From SAR324 cluster bacterium (GTDB lineage: Bacteria > SAR324 > NAC60-12): a DNA stretch of 64,000 nucleotides. The stretch covers positions 1 to 64,000 of the forward strand of contig JACNJW010000054.1 in NCBI GenBank assembly GCA_014382365.1, given 5' to 3'. Of the stretch, positions 26,998 to 36,739 are shown piece by piece (position 1 is the first letter of the stretch; every line of letters starts with the position of its first letter). The notes beneath the pieces are model-generated. The model saw nothing but the letters and a program-made list of their open reading frames with translations, was not told the DNA's origin and did no database searches. Both the position numbers and the translations under genes were made by a program.

Positions 26998-27996
26998 TCA
27001 GAGCTTGATGCCCAGTTTTTCACGGATCAAACTGTGCGCATGTCCCTGATAGCGCGGTCCGGTTTGCTCAATCACTGCTCCTGCCAGAGTGGCTCCAATT
27101 CGTCCTGAGTCAAGCGGAGACAACTCGTGTGTCATTCCATAGAGGAATCCTGCCGCAAACGCATCTCCGGCACCTGTTGAGTCTTCCACTTTAATCGGCA
27201 TTGGGTCAATATAATAAGTTTCACCCTGATGAGCAATCAATGCTCCGTTTGCACCTAATGTTAAAACAACAGTTTCTGTCCAGTTTGACAGTATCTCAAC
27301 TGCTTTTTGAGTGACATTAGTGTCCAGCAGAGTAAATGCTTCTTCCTGATTACAAAAGACCATACTGGCGTAGCCCTCCAGCAATTCACGAAAGTCAGCT
27401 TGATGCCGTATTACACAAAAGGGATCAGACAAACTTAAAGCAACTTTTACATTTCTTTTCCGGGCTTCTTCCAAAGCAATACGGACTGCATTTTTTTGTG
27501 ATTCGGTATCCCACAAATAACCTGTCAAATACAAGCATTTTGAGGATTGAATAATCTCCGGATCAATATCTGTAGATACCAACTCCTGACACATACCTAA
27601 ATATGTATTCATGGCACGGGCACCATCATCACTGACCAGTATTAAACTACTGCCTGTTACCCCGTCACCTTCACCGAGACTGGCATGCACACCTGAATCT
27701 TCCAGTTTTTCCCGATAAATCCTTCCATGTTCATCCTTGCCTATTTTTCCGGTAAAAGCAGTACGACCTCCTAATTGAGCAATCCCAATCATTGAATTAG
27801 CACCTGAACCTCCGGCAGCAAATTCGACCGACAAGCGTTGGGCTGCAAGAGCCATTAACAAGGTCTGCTGATCTTCCAGAGACATAAGATTCATGCTGTT
27901 TTTTTCCAGTCCGCGCTCATTCAAGAACGAGTCCGGAATATGACTCAGCAGATCAATCAGTGGATTACAAACACCATACACATCAAACTTTTCCAT
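26998..27996 (-). CDS. PfkB-family carbohydrate/nucleoside kinase, adenosine kinase-like
   Basis: The 332-residue protein shows the ribokinase fold: N-terminal G-G-S-G-A-N-S substrate/G-G box (A-A-G-G-S-G-A-N-S-M-I-G), and the C-terminal anion hole and catalytic base in D-S-T-G-A-G-D-A-F-A-A-G-F. Segments such as L-T-G-Y-L-W-D and L-S-D-P-F-C-V resemble bacterial adenosine kinase-like PfkB proteins, but the substrate cannot be fixed from sequence. It lies 47 bp downstream of clpX on the same strand. Confidence 0.85.
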   Translation of the reverse strand: MEKFDVYGVCNPLIDLLSHIPDSFLNERGLEKNSMNLMSLEDQQTLLMALAAQRLSVEFAAGGSGANSMIGIAQLGGRTAFTGKIGKDEHGRIYREKLEDSGVHASLGEGDGVTGSSLILVSDDGARAMNTYLGMCQELVSTDIDPEIIQSSKCLYLTGYLWDTESQKNAVRIALEEARKRNVKVALSLSDPFCVIRHQADFRELLEGYASMVFCNQEEAFTLLDTNVTQKAVEILSNWTETVVLTLGANGALIAHQGETYYIDPMPIKVEDSTGAGDAFAAGFLYGMTHELSPLDSGRIGATLAGAVIEQTGPRYQGHAHSLIREKLGIKL

Positions 27997-28043
27997 AATT
28001 TTTTGTAATAACAGGAAATGTGGAGTTATTAGAAGCTAATATA

Positions 28044-29297
28044 TCAGCTTGCTTTAGCCTGGGGCAAACTGCCGGTTGGTTTTCTGGTCAGTTTTGGTTT
28101 TGACTTTTGCAGGATGGTATCTTTACTGATTTCAACTTCACAAATGTCTGGTTCTGATGGTATTTCATACATTAAATCCAGCATTGAATTTTCAATAATG
28201 GAGCGCAGACCACGGGCTCCAGTTTTGCGTTTGATAGCTTCTTTGGCAAGAGTATGCAGCGCTTCTTTGTTGAAAGTCAATTTCACGTTTTCAAGCTCAA
28301 ACATTTTCTCATACTGACGTATTAAAGCATTTTTGGGTTCTTTTAAAATTTGCACCAAATGCTCTACTTCCAAATCATGTAATGTGGCAATTACCGGAAG
28401 TCGTCCTATAAATTCCGGAATCAAGCCATATTTAAGCAAATCTTCTGGTTCAAGCAATGACAGTACTTCATCATTCCTGCTTTTCTTGTGTAGTGCAGCA
28501 CCAAAACCAATAGCATTCCGTCCAATACGTCTTTTAATAATTTCATCAAGAGCAGTGAAAGCACCACCACAAATAAAGAGCACGTTTTCGGTATTAACCT
28601 GCATTGTTTCCTGATGCGGATGCTTTCGTCCACCCTGTGGAGGTATATTTGCAACAGTGCCCTCAATGATTTTCAACAAAGCCTGCTGTACACCCTCACC
28701 GGAAACATCTCTGGTAATTGAAACGTTTTCGCTTTTTCTGGTAATTTTATCAATTTCATCTATATAAATAATTCCCTGTTCTGCACGTTCAATGTCATAA
28801 TCTGCAGCCTGCAATAATTTTAAAACGATATTTTCAACATCTTCACCAACATAACCCGCCTCTGTCAATGAGGTCGCGTCTGCTACTGCAAAAGGGACAT
28901 TTAGTATTCTTGCCAATGTTTGAGCCAGCAAGGTTTTGCCTGTACCCGTAGGACCTATTAACAGGATATTACTTTTCTGCAGTTCAACCTCAGAATCATC
29001 TAGGTTAGCCTTGATTCGTTTATAGTGATTATGTACCGCAACGGCCAGTACTTTTTTTGACTGTTCCTGTCCCACCACATAACTGTCAAGAACTTCTTTT
29101 ATTTCAGCTGGTTTGAGTAATTCCAGCTGAATGTCCTCAGCATGTTCACTCTGATATTCCTCCTCCATTATTTCATTACAGAGGTCGATACATTCGTCAC
29201 AGATGTAGACGGTTGGACCTGCAATAATTTTTTTCACTTCATCCTGTGTTTTTCCACAGAATGAGCAACGTAAGAGAGATTCTTTAGTGGTACTCAT
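28044..29297 (-). CDS. clpX: ATP-dependent Clp protease ATP-binding subunit ClpX
   Basis: The 417-residue protein has the N-terminal zinc-binding domain (C-S-F-C-G-K and C-D-E-C), Walker A G-P-T-G-T-G-K-T, Walker [10 protein letters not shown], pore loop G-Y-V-G-E-D and the I-G-F loop region (G-R-N-A-I-G-F-G) that docks on ClpP. It unfolds tagged proteins and feeds them to ClpP. It follows clpP by 8 bp, in the usual tig-clpP-clpX order. Confidence 0.98.
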   Translation of the reverse strand: MSTTKESLLRCSFCGKTQDEVKKIIAGPTVYICDECIDLCNEIMEEEYQSEHAEDIQLELLKPAEIKEVLDSYVVGQEQSKKVLAVAVHNHYKRIKANLDDSEVELQKSNILLIGPTGTGKTLLAQTLARILNVPFAVADATSLTEAGYVGEDVENIVLKLLQAADYDIERAEQGIIYIDEIDKITRKSENVSITRDVSGEGVQQALLKIIEGTVANIPPQGGRKHPHQETMQVNTENVLFICGGAFTALDEIIKRRIGRNAIGFGAALHKKSRNDEVLSLLEPEDLLKYGLIPEFIGRLPVIATLHDLEVEHLVQILKEPKNALIRQYEKMFELENVKLTFNKEALHTLAKEAIKRKTGARGLRSIIENSMLDLMYEIPSEPDICEVEISKDTILQKSKPKLTRKPTGSLPQAKAS

Positions 29298-29305
29298 AAT
29301 CAGTA

Positions 29306-29908
29306 TTATCCTTTTACTGCCTTCAATTTTCTATTTTGCATTACCTCGTCAATAATGCCGTATTCTTTAGCTTCCTGGCTTGAAAAATAGTAATCACGTT
29401 GTGTATCTTCTGCAATTTGTTCTATTTTACGTCCGGTATGATGTGACAGGACACCATTTAAAATATCAGTCATTCTGATAATTTCTTTGGCCTGAATGTC
29501 AATATCTTCTGCCTGTCCGGAAAATCCACCCATCATTTGATGAATCATTATCCGGGCATGTGGCAGTGCTTGTCTTTTTCCAGCAGCACCCGCAGCCAAT
29601 AAAACAGCGCCCATACTTGTTGCCTGCCCAATGCATATAGTCTGCACATCAGGTTTCAAATACTGAATTGTATCATAGATAGCCATTCCTGAAGTTACAT
29701 ACCCACCAGGACAATTCAGATAAAGTGAAATATCACTATCAGGATCTTCTGCTTCCAAAAACAAAAGTTGTGCAATCATTACGTTTGCAACATTGTCATC
29801 AACAGGAGAACCTAAAAAAACAATACGGTCCTTGAGCAATCTGGAATAAATATCGTAAGCACGTTCGCCTCGACTATTCTGCTCAACAACCATTGGTATA
29901 AGAGACAT
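29306..29908 (-). CDS. clpP: ATP-dependent Clp protease proteolytic subunit ClpP
   Basis: The 200-residue serine protease has the catalytic triad: S98 in G-Q-A-T-S-M-G-A, H123 in I-M-I-H-Q-M-M-G-G, and the aspartate in T-Q-R-D. The H box is usually M-I-H-Q-P-L-G-G; here it is Q-M-M-G, a mild change. It forms the double-heptamer chamber used by ClpX. It lies between tig (47 bp upstream) and clpX. Confidence 0.98.
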   Translation of the reverse strand: MSLIPMVVEQNSRGERAYDIYSRLLKDRIVFLGSPVDDNVANVMIAQLLFLEAEDPDSDISLYLNCPGGYVTSGMAIYDTIQYLKPDVQTICIGQATSMGAVLLAAGAAGKRQALPHARIMIHQMMGGFSGQAEDIDIQAKEIIRMTDILNGVLSHHTGRKIEQIAEDTQRDYYFSSQEAKEYGIIDEVMQNRKLKAVKG

Positions 29909-29955
29909 GGAATACCGGCTAAAAGATTAATGATTTATAATTAATATGATAGTTT

Positions 29956-31281
29956 TTAGTGCTCATGTCCACAATTTTCATCATGCACATGTTCTATTTC
30001 TGCAGGACTGGATTCTTCTATGGGCTCACCAAATACCCGCGCCACTACACGATCAAGTGTTGCATCACCTTGTTTTCGAATGATAATTCGCTGATACATG
30101 TCACGTCCAAAAGGTGATTGAATAAGTTCATCTGGAGATTGACCTGTGATTTGAGCCAGTCCCACAAATTCGCGAGCTGCTTCATTTTCATCAAAGCTCA
30201 ATTTTTCATGCTCTCCAATAGAATCCAGAATGAATTTCATGCGCAAATCCATTTTTGTATTAGCTAACCCCTCCTGACGTTTTTTATCTTTATCTTCTGT
30301 TGTTATCTCTTTTTCAGTTGAGTTTTTTACCAGTTCTTTTTCTATTTGTTCTTCCTCAAATTTCATCAATTCTTCTGGTAACTCAAACTCTTCATACAAA
30401 TCAGATAGTTGTGCACGCACTGCAATTCGATACTCACTTTGAAGCTCTGCTTTTTTACGGGAAGTTATGGATTCACCTACTTTTTCTTTTAACTCTTTTT
30501 CATCTTCAACACCATATTTTTTAAAAAATTCATCATCCAATTCAGGACTTTTAACAGTAGAAATTTCAGTTAGTTGTATTTTAAAATCTGCCTTCTTACC
30601 TGCATTTTCTCCAAAACGTTCCGGCAGTTCAATTTTAACCTCTTTTTCTGTTCCGGATGACATTCCCAACAATTCGGCATGGAACTCCTGCAAATCTGAA
30701 CCGCCAATTTTGAACTGCATGTCATTAGCATTTGAGTCAAAAAATGACTCTCCTGCAATTGTTCCTTCAAAATTCACCAAGACCCAATCATCGTTTTCTA
30801 CTTTTACATCTTCTCCATCTTTGGGAACAAGAATCTCTTCACGTTGTATAAGTGCCTCTAATTCCTCTTTGATATTATTTGCAGTTACTTCCTCAACTTC
30901 TTTTCGTTCCAGCAAAATTTTAGCATAATCCAGTGCAGGCAACTCCGGTGAGATCTCAAAATGAAGAGTCGCAGAAAGTGGTGACTTCCTGTCAAATTCT
31001 ATCTCCTGGATAATCGGCATAGTAACAGGGCGAAGGGAGTGCTCTTTCAGTGCTTTGTCCATGTATCCGGGGATTAACCTGTCAACTGCTTCAGCTTGCA
31101 TAGCCGACATGAATCGTTTATCTAACCAGCCTTTGGGATGTTTACCGGGGCGGAAACCATTGAGACGTGTTCTTTTTAAGTCACGATAGATGGCATCATA
31201 AGTAGGTTTGATTTCTTCAAGAGGAATTTCTAAGGCAATAGAGTACTTTAACTTGCCAAGTACGTCGACGGTAGATTTCAT
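29956..31281 (-). CDS. tig: trigger factor, ribosome-associated chaperone and prolyl isomerase
   Basis: The 441-residue protein has the three trigger factor parts: an N-terminal ribosome-binding domain with G-F-R-P-G-K (here F-R-P-G-K-H-P-K-G), the FKBP-type isomerase domain (about 160-245, V-N-F-E-G-T and S-G-T-E-K-E-V), and a long helical C-terminal chaperone domain. The tail is His/Glu-rich (H-V-H-D-E-N-C-G-H-E-H), which could bind metal. It is first in the tig-clpP-clpX operon. The 332 bp upstream are shared with a divergent regulator gene. Confidence 0.97.
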   Translation of the reverse strand: MKSTVDVLGKLKYSIALEIPLEEIKPTYDAIYRDLKRTRLNGFRPGKHPKGWLDKRFMSAMQAEAVDRLIPGYMDKALKEHSLRPVTMPIIQEIEFDRKSPLSATLHFEISPELPALDYAKILLERKEVEEVTANNIKEELEALIQREEILVPKDGEDVKVENDDWVLVNFEGTIAGESFFDSNANDMQFKIGGSDLQEFHAELLGMSSGTEKEVKIELPERFGENAGKKADFKIQLTEISTVKSPELDDEFFKKYGVEDEKELKEKVGESITSRKKAELQSEYRIAVRAQLSDLYEEFELPEELMKFEEEQIEKELVKNSTEKEITTEDKDKKRQEGLANTKMDLRMKFILDSIGEHEKLSFDENEAAREFVGLAQITGQSPDELIQSPFGRDMYQRIIIRKQGDATLDRVVARVFGEPIEESSPAEIEHVHDENCGHEH

Positions 31282-31613
31282 GGATTAATATTATTTAGCA
31301 GACTGATTAAGACAACCTTTTCACTAAGACTATCTGAAACTTTCAAATACTATATATTTAATGAATTTGAACAAAAAATCTCAAGCCTTTTGTAGTCTAA
31401 CTGTTTTTTGAGCCATACAAACCATCTTTACATAATTTCCTCCAATGGTACTAATTCTAAAAACTGGATAAGTTTCTGTTCCAACACTAAGTAAATTTGC
31501 TAATTGTTAAAAAATAAAAGCACTTTAAAATAAAAGCTCAAGGTCCTAATAAGATTGGGGATTCTCTCAACAATCCCCTATTATATACTTGAGAATCTAC
31601 ATGAGGTTAACCC
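31282..31613. other. intergenic region between tig and the XRE-cupin regulator
   Basis: This A/T-rich stretch must contain divergent promoters for the tig-clpP-clpX operon and the regulator gene. I could not pick a convincing -10/-35 pair on either strand. The notable structure is the GC-rich dyad near the regulator start (31557-31597). No RNA gene or small protein is evident. Confidence 0.5.
31557..31597 (+). promoter_or_regulatory. overlapping alternative hairpins ahead of the XRE-cupin gene
   Basis: GGGGATT (31557-31563) pairs perfectly with AATCCCC (31572-31578) around an eight-base loop. The overlapping GATTCTC (31560-31566) also pairs perfectly with GAGAATC (31591-31597). The two pairings exclude each other. 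The element ends 16 bp before the ATG and is the only GC-rich patch in the region. It could be the operator for autoregulation or a switching leader. Confidence 0.4.
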
Positions 31614-32207
31614 ATGGTTAAAAGTACAGTAGAAGAACTGAAACGCCTGGGAATCGGTAAGAAAATCCGCTCTCTGCGTGACGAAAAACAGCTTCAACTT
31701 AATCAACTCGCAGAAAAAATCAATCTTCAGCAGACCCTGCTTTCGCAGATAGAAGATGACGTTGTCCCACCTACTCTTGCAACTTTGCTCAACATTGCTA
31801 AAGAACTCGATGTGAGCGTCGACTATTTTTTCATCCAACAGTCTGAACTTGAAAATGTTGAACTCACCCGAGTGAATGAACGCTTAAATGTTGCAAAAAG
31901 TCGCGATTCAGACACTGCACGAATGACGTATAATTATCAGGCACTGGCCTACCGTTTAAAAGGCAAACGTATGGAACCATTTCTAGTTGAATTTGATTCT
32001 GGGATTGATGAAAAACCAGTTCCTCTTTCCCATGCCGGTGAGGAGTTCTGCTACTGCCTTGAAGGGCAAATTGAGTTTATTTCTGATGAAAACAGGATTA
32101 TCCTCCAACCCGGAGATTCATTGTATTATTTTTCCCAGACACCTCACGTTTTGCGCGGAACAGGTCCCGGGAAACCGAAGGGCATATTTGTATTGCTTCC
32201 TGAATAA
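31614..32207 (+). CDS. XRE-family transcriptional regulator with C-terminal cupin domain
   Basis: The 197-residue protein has an N-terminal helix-turn-helix (about 12-70: I-R-S-L-R-D-E-K-Q-L-Q-L-N-Q-L-A, then L-L-S-Q-I-E) and a C-terminal cupin (about 115-195: H-A-G-E-E-F-C-Y-C-L-E-G, P-G-D-S-L-Y-Y, P-H-V-L-R-G-T-G). This two-domain class (PuuR/SutR-like) senses a small molecule in the cupin. A GAGG ribosome site lies about 8 bp upstream. It is 38 bp upstream of the 2-oxoacid oxidoreductase genes on the same strand, so it probably regulates them. Confidence 0.9.
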   Translation: MVKSTVEELKRLGIGKKIRSLRDEKQLQLNQLAEKINLQQTLLSQIEDDVVPPTLATLLNIAKELDVSVDYFFIQQSELENVELTRVNERLNVAKSRDSDTARMTYNYQALAYRLKGKRMEPFLVEFDSGIDEKPVPLSHAGEEFCYCLEGQIEFISDENRIILQPGDSLYYFSQTPHVLRGTGPGKPKGIFVLLPE

Positions 32208-32245
32208 TAAAAATATATTCAGTAGCCTGAAACAAAGTAGTAATT

Positions 32246-32800
32246 ATGGATGAAATTCGTATACATGGTCGTGGTGGTCAAGGTGGAGTCATTGCTTCTA
32301 AGATTTTGGCTGTGGGTATGTTCATCGAAGGAAAAGAAGTGCAGGCCTTTCCTAAATTCGGAGTAGAACGTCGTGGAGCACCGATTGAGGCTTTTCTGCG
32401 TGTTGACATGAAAAAAATAATGATCCGCAGTGAAATTGAAAATCCGAACTACTTAATGGTTCTGGATGAAACATTACTGCAAGTACTGGACGTAACTGTC
32501 GGACTAGCTGAAAACGGTTGGTTGTTGATTAATAGTACTAAACCACCGGAATACTTCAGCAAGTTAATTTCCTACCGCATAGCTACCGTCGATGCAAGCG
32601 GCATCGCAGTGAAGTATGAACTTGGTACAAAAAGCACCCCGATAGTAAACACGGCCATCTGTGGTGCCTTTTCCAAATGTAGCAAAATGGTTGAAATTAA
32701 CTCCGTATGTCAGGCCATTAGGGAGGAAGTAACTGTAAAAACAGAAAATAATATTGGTGCAGCCCGTGAAGCTTTTGAAACGACGCTGATGCTTGAGTAA
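32246..32800 (+). CDS. 2-oxoacid:acceptor oxidoreductase, gamma subunit
   Basis: The 184-residue protein has the gamma-subunit motif I-H-G-R-G-G-Q-G-G-V-I-A-S near the N-terminus and P-K-F-G-V-E-R-R-G-A-P. In pyruvate- and phenylglyoxylate-type ferredoxin oxidoreductases this subunit completes the catalytic core with alpha and beta. It leads a four-gene set (gamma, fused flavin/ferredoxin subunit, alpha, beta) and is 60 bp from the next gene. Confidence 0.92.
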   Translation: MDEIRIHGRGGQGGVIASKILAVGMFIEGKEVQAFPKFGVERRGAPIEAFLRVDMKKIMIRSEIENPNYLMVLDETLLQVLDVTVGLAENGWLLINSTKPPEYFSKLISYRIATVDASGIAVKYELGTKSTPIVNTAICGAFSKCSKMVEINSVCQAIREEVTVKTENNIGAAREAFETTLMLE

Positions 32801-32860
32801 AAATAATAGTATTGCGAAGCAGCCTCTTAATACCTTAAACCTTAAGACGAGTGTGCTTAA

Positions 32861-34648
32861 ATGCAGGAAGTAAAACCGATTGTATATCAGGCATTGAAAG
32901 ATATTCCGGAAAGAGTTGTTTCCGAAGGGAGTATGCTCTGGAACAAAACCGGTGATTGGCGCTACCTGAAACCAAGCTACAAAAACGCTCTTCCTCCCTG
33001 CAATCAGGGCTGTCCTGCAGGTAATGACATCGAAGGTTTCATCAGTCTTGCAGCTGCAGGCAAATTTGAAGAGGCCTGGCAACTGCTGATGGAAGAAAAT
33101 CCCTTCCCGGCAGTCTGCGGAAGAGTCTGTTACCATCCCTGCGAAAACGTTTGTAACCGTGCTGATTTTGACCATTCCCTCGCAGTTCATACCTTAGAGC
33201 GCTTTGTTGCAGACCAGACCGCTGACAAGAACTTGCCACTGCTCGACATCAGTGATTCCGGAAAATCAGTTGCCGTCATCGGCTCCGGACCTGCCGGTCT
33301 TAGTGCCGCCTACCACCTGGTTCGGATGGGGCACAGTGTTATAGTATTTGAGGCCCAACCTCTACCGGGAGGTTTATTACGCTACGGAATACCAGAATAC
33401 CGACTGCCCAAACAAATACTCGATCGCGAAATAGAAACAATCCGCCGTCAGGGAGTTGAGATAGTCTGTAATTGCAGCATTGGTCAACAAATGAAATGGC
33501 AGGAACTACAGGAGTTCAATGCAATTTTTGTCTCTGTCGGTGCTCATCAAAACCGCAAACTTGGTATTCCCGGTGAAGATTTGCCGAATATCATTCCTGC
33601 ACTTTCTCTGCTGAAAACAGTGACCCGAAATAAGTTGACCCAACTTGGCCCGTCAACCGTGGTGATCGGTGGAGGGAATGCCGCCATAGATGCAGCCAGA
33701 ACTGCTCTCCGACTAGGCAGTGAAGTTAGCATCTACTATCAGCGGTCACGCAGGGAAATGCCGGCATTTACAGAAGAATTAGAGGAATGCGAAAGAGAAG
33801 GTGCCAAAATCTACACTTTATCTCAACCTGTCCGGATTCTATCCGGATCAGAAAATGTGCTGGAAATAGTGATGCGAAAAACAAAGCTGGGCGAAGTGGA
33901 TGAAAGTGGCAGACAAAGACCGGTGCCTGTACCAGATAGCGAATTCAAAATCATTGCAAACACTTTCATCAGTGCCATCGGTGAAACAACTGCATTAGAT
34001 TTTCTTCCTGCTGAGATTCAGACTTTAAATGGACGCATCAAGATCAGTACTGAAGGACTTACAAATCTCAACGGAGTTTTTTCTGGAGGTGATTCTGCAC
34101 TTAGCACACATGATGTAGCAACAGCCATCGGTTCTGGTAAAGCTGCAGCCTGTGCCATTGATACCTGGCTCAGCGGAAGCAATCAGGCAAATGAACTTAA
34201 ATCCTGCAGGATCGGAAATACTGGGGCAGTTTCTGTGACAAATTACCTGAATCTGCTGACTAAGCATAAATTGTTTCAGGATAATCGTGCACATACAAAA
34301 AGCAAACTGAACAAAAAGGTTGTTGAAACTTCCGATCTTAATCTCAATTACTTTGAGATTAAGTCAAGAGAGAAAATTCAGAAAATAGAAATTTTAAAGC
34401 GTCTGCAGGGATTTCTTGAGGTTGACAATGGTTTTTCAGAAACCAATGCCAAAAAAGAAGCTTCACGGTGCTTTCATTGTGGTGTCTGCACTGATTGCGA
34501 CAACTGCTATGTTTATTGTCCGGACGTTGCTATCGAAAAAAACAATTCACAAAAAGGCGGTTATACAATTAATCTGGACTACTGTAAGGGCTGCGGTGTT
34601 TGTGTCTATGAATGCCCGCGTTCTGCAATGATCATGGAGAAGGAGTGA
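32861..34648 (+). CDS. fused NAD(P)H/FAD oxidoreductase (GltD-like) and 2x[4Fe-4S] ferredoxin subunit
   Basis: The 595-residue protein starts with a Cys-rich Fe-S domain (about 35-110: C-N-Q-G-C-P-A-G, C-G-R-V-C, C-E-N-V-C). It continues with a GltD-like flavoprotein: FAD site V-I-G-S-G-P-A-G-L-S-A near 140 and a second Rossmann site V-I-G-G-G-N-A-A-I-D near 267. It ends with a ferredoxin with two cysteine clusters (C-F-H-C-G-V-C-T-D-C and C-K-G-C-G-V-C-V-Y-E-C-P). It should carry electrons between NAD(P) and the TPP core. In phenylglyoxylate:NAD oxidoreductase these are separate PadH and PadF subunits; here they are one chain. Its TGA overlaps the alpha-subunit ATG. Confidence 0.88.
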   Translation: MQEVKPIVYQALKDIPERVVSEGSMLWNKTGDWRYLKPSYKNALPPCNQGCPAGNDIEGFISLAAAGKFEEAWQLLMEENPFPAVCGRVCYHPCENVCNRADFDHSLAVHTLERFVADQTADKNLPLLDISDSGKSVAVIGSGPAGLSAAYHLVRMGHSVIVFEAQPLPGGLLRYGIPEYRLPKQILDREIETIRRQGVEIVCNCSIGQQMKWQELQEFNAIFVSVGAHQNRKLGIPGEDLPNIIPALSLLKTVTRNKLTQLGPSTVVIGGGNAAIDAARTALRLGSEVSIYYQRSRREMPAFTEELEECEREGAKIYTLSQPVRILSGSENVLEIVMRKTKLGEVDESGRQRPVPVPDSEFKIIANTFISAIGETTALDFLPAEIQTLNGRIKISTEGLTNLNGVFSGGDSALSTHDVATAIGSGKAAACAIDTWLSGSNQANELKSCRIGNTGAVSVTNYLNLLTKHKLFQDNRAHTKSKLNKKVVETSDLNLNYFEIKSREKIQKIEILKRLQGFLEVDNGFSETNAKKEASRCFHCGVCTDCDNCYVYCPDVAIEKNNSQKGGYTINLDYCKGCGVCVYECPRSAMIMEKE

Positions 34649-35802
34649 TGAAAAAAGTTTTGATGGGCAATCATGCAGCCAGTTGGGGTGCTCGTTTATC
34701 GAGGGTGCAAATGATTGCTGCCTATCCGATTACACCGCAGACGCACATTGTTGAAGAACTCGCTGAAATGTGTGGAGATGGAAGTTTAAAGGCCAAGTTT
34801 CTGAAAGTTGAATCAGAACATTCTGCAATGGCTTCCGTGATTGCTGCTGAAAGTGCCGGGGTTCGTTCTTTTACTGCAAGCTCCTCAAACGGTTTAGCTT
34901 TGATGCATGAATTACTGCATTGGGCTGCCGGTGCCCGACTGCCGATTGTGATGGTCAATGTCAACCGAGCGCTTGCTCCCGGTTGGAACATCTGGGCAGA
35001 CCAGAGCGACTCACTCTCACAGCGTGATACGGGTTGGATTCAGTTTTATGTAGAAGACAACCAGGAGGTCCTTGATTCTGTTATTATGGCCTATCGCCTG
35101 GCTGAACAAGTTAATCTGCCTGTGATGATCTGCTACGATGCTTTTTATCTTAGTCACACCTATGAACCGGTAGATATTCCACGACAGGAAACAGTAGATG
35201 AATGGCTTCCTTCCTATGAACCGGATTGTTTTCTGGACACAAAAAATCCCAGTGCATTTAACGGCTTGGTGATGCCCTCACATTTCATGGAAATGCGTTA
35301 TAAACTGCAAGAGGCTCATGAAGAAACTCTCAATATTGTAGATGAAATTTGCGAGTCATTTGGCAAACAGTTTGGACGTTGCTATGGTGCCATCGAAACA
35401 GTCCACTGTGAAGATGCAGAACTGGTACTCATCACCAGCAGCAGCGCCACCAGTCCAGCCAGACTTGTGGTCGAAAGTTTGCGAGATCAAGGTATGAAGG
35501 TGGGTTTGATGAAAGTTCGGATGTTTCGACCTTTTCCATATAAATTTATCCGTAAAGTATTGAGGGGCAAAAATAAAGCAGTGGTAGTGGACCGTAATTT
35601 CAGCTGGGGAAAAAGCGGCATTTTTGCGGCAGAAATCCGAGACGCACTGGCAAATGAAAAGGATGTACCAGATATTTACAGTTTCATAGCGGGGCTTGGA
35701 GGTAAAAGCATTACACCAGAACTTTTAACATCTATGGTCATAGAGGCTGCAGAAAACCCATTGCCGGAATCTCCCTCGGTTTGGAAAGGAATGCAAACAT
35801 GA
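34648..35802 (+). CDS. 2-oxoacid:acceptor oxidoreductase, alpha subunit
   Basis: The 384-residue protein is the alpha (PorA-type) subunit: Y-P-I-T-P-Q-T near the N-terminus, E-S-E-H-S-A-M, S-S-N-G-L-A-L-M-H-E, and a C-terminal domain with V-V-D-R-N-F-S-W-G. I start at ATG 34648, which shares its A with the upstream TGA and has AGGAG just before it. The longer frame from 34612 only extends into the previous gene. The usual 2-oxoacid substrates are pyruvate, 2-oxoisovalerate or aryl-glyoxylates; which applies is not visible. Confidence 0.92.
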   Translation: MKKVLMGNHAASWGARLSRVQMIAAYPITPQTHIVEELAEMCGDGSLKAKFLKVESEHSAMASVIAAESAGVRSFTASSSNGLALMHELLHWAAGARLPIVMVNVNRALAPGWNIWADQSDSLSQRDTGWIQFYVEDNQEVLDSVIMAYRLAEQVNLPVMICYDAFYLSHTYEPVDIPRQETVDEWLPSYEPDCFLDTKNPSAFNGLVMPSHFMEMRYKLQEAHEETLNIVDEICESFGKQFGRCYGAIETVHCEDAELVLITSSSATSPARLVVESLRDQGMKVGLMKVRMFRPFPYKFIRKVLRGKNKAVVVDRNFSWGKSGIFAAEIRDALANEKDVPDIYSFIAGLGGKSITPELLTSMVIEAAENPLPESPSVWKGMQT

Positions 35803-36695
35803 ATTGCAACTATCCTCACGAAGAACACATGACATCAGGCCATCTGGCCTGTCAAGCCTGTGGTGGTGCAATGATAATGCGACATTGTCTGAAGGCACTG
35901 GGAGAAGATACTGTTTGCGTTATTCCAGCCTCATGCTGGACAATCATTGCCGGAAACTGGCCTTATAATGCTTTGAAAATACCTGTGCTTCATACAGCTT
36001 TTGAAACTGCTGGTGCTGCCTCCTCCGGAGTTAAGGCTGCACTGGACATTAAAGGTAGAAATAAAACAAATGTGCTGGCTTTTGCCGGTGATGGCGGCAC
36101 ATTTGATATTGGACTGCAATCTCTTTCCGGCGCAACAGAACGGAATGAAGACATTATTTATGTCTGTTATGATAATGAAGCTTACATGAACACAGGAATT
36201 CAACGTTCATCAGCTACACCTGAAGGTGCATGGACAACCACCAGTCCGGAATCTATGCCCAAACAAGGTCCAAAAAAAAACATTATCCAAATACTCTGTG
36301 CACACAAAATTCCATATTGCGCAACTGCAAATGTTGCCTGGCCTGATGACCTGATCCGTAAAGTAAAAAAAGCAGCAGAAACTCGTGGCACAAGCTTCAT
36401 CCATGTATTTTCACCATGTCCACCAGGTTGGAAAATACCCTCGGAACAGAGCATTGAGGTGGCAAGACTTGCTGTGCACACAAAAGTTTTCCCCCTCTAT
36501 GAAGTATTTAACGGTGAGGAATATCACATCAATATAGAACCAAAAAACCTGCCCGTAGAAAACTACCTAAAACTGCAGGGTCGCTTTGCACACCTTAATG
36601 TTGAAGAAATCAAGAAGATTCAAAATCGAGTTGATTATGAATGGAAGGTACTGCTTCAACGCTCAATGATGGAATCATTCCAATTGGTAATGTAG
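35799..36695 (+). CDS. 2-oxoacid:acceptor oxidoreductase, beta subunit (TPP-binding)
   Basis: The 298-residue protein is the PorB-type subunit. It has a C-x2-C pair (A-C-Q-A-C-G-G) with later cysteines for a proximal [4Fe-4S] cluster, and the TPP motif from A-G-D-G-G-T-F-D to Y-D-N-E-A-Y-M-N-T-G. The start is ATG 35799, overlapping the alpha-subunit TGA by four bases, with AAGGA 8 bp upstream; a TTG at 35781 is less likely. Together the four genes encode a complete decarboxylating 2-oxoacid oxidoreductase. Confidence 0.93.
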   Translation: MNCNYPHEEHMTSGHLACQACGGAMIMRHCLKALGEDTVCVIPASCWTIIAGNWPYNALKIPVLHTAFETAGAASSGVKAALDIKGRNKTNVLAFAGDGGTFDIGLQSLSGATERNEDIIYVCYDNEAYMNTGIQRSSATPEGAWTTTSPESMPKQGPKKNIIQILCAHKIPYCATANVAWPDDLIRKVKKAAETRGTSFIHVFSPCPPGWKIPSEQSIEVARLAVHTKVFPLYEVFNGEEYHINIEPKNLPVENYLKLQGRFAHLNVEEIKKIQNRVDYEWKVLLQRSMMESFQLVM

Positions 36696-36739
36696 ATATA
36701 GTTGGCTGAAATAGTACGTCTTTTTCTTCCCGGTTTTGA

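Noticed and set aside
30467..30928. 153-codon plus-strand frame opposite tig
   Set aside because: It is Ser-rich, antisense to a well-supported gene, and has no family.
32564..33190. 208-codon minus-strand frame across the gamma and flavoprotein genes
   Set aside because: It is antisense to two genes with clear motifs.
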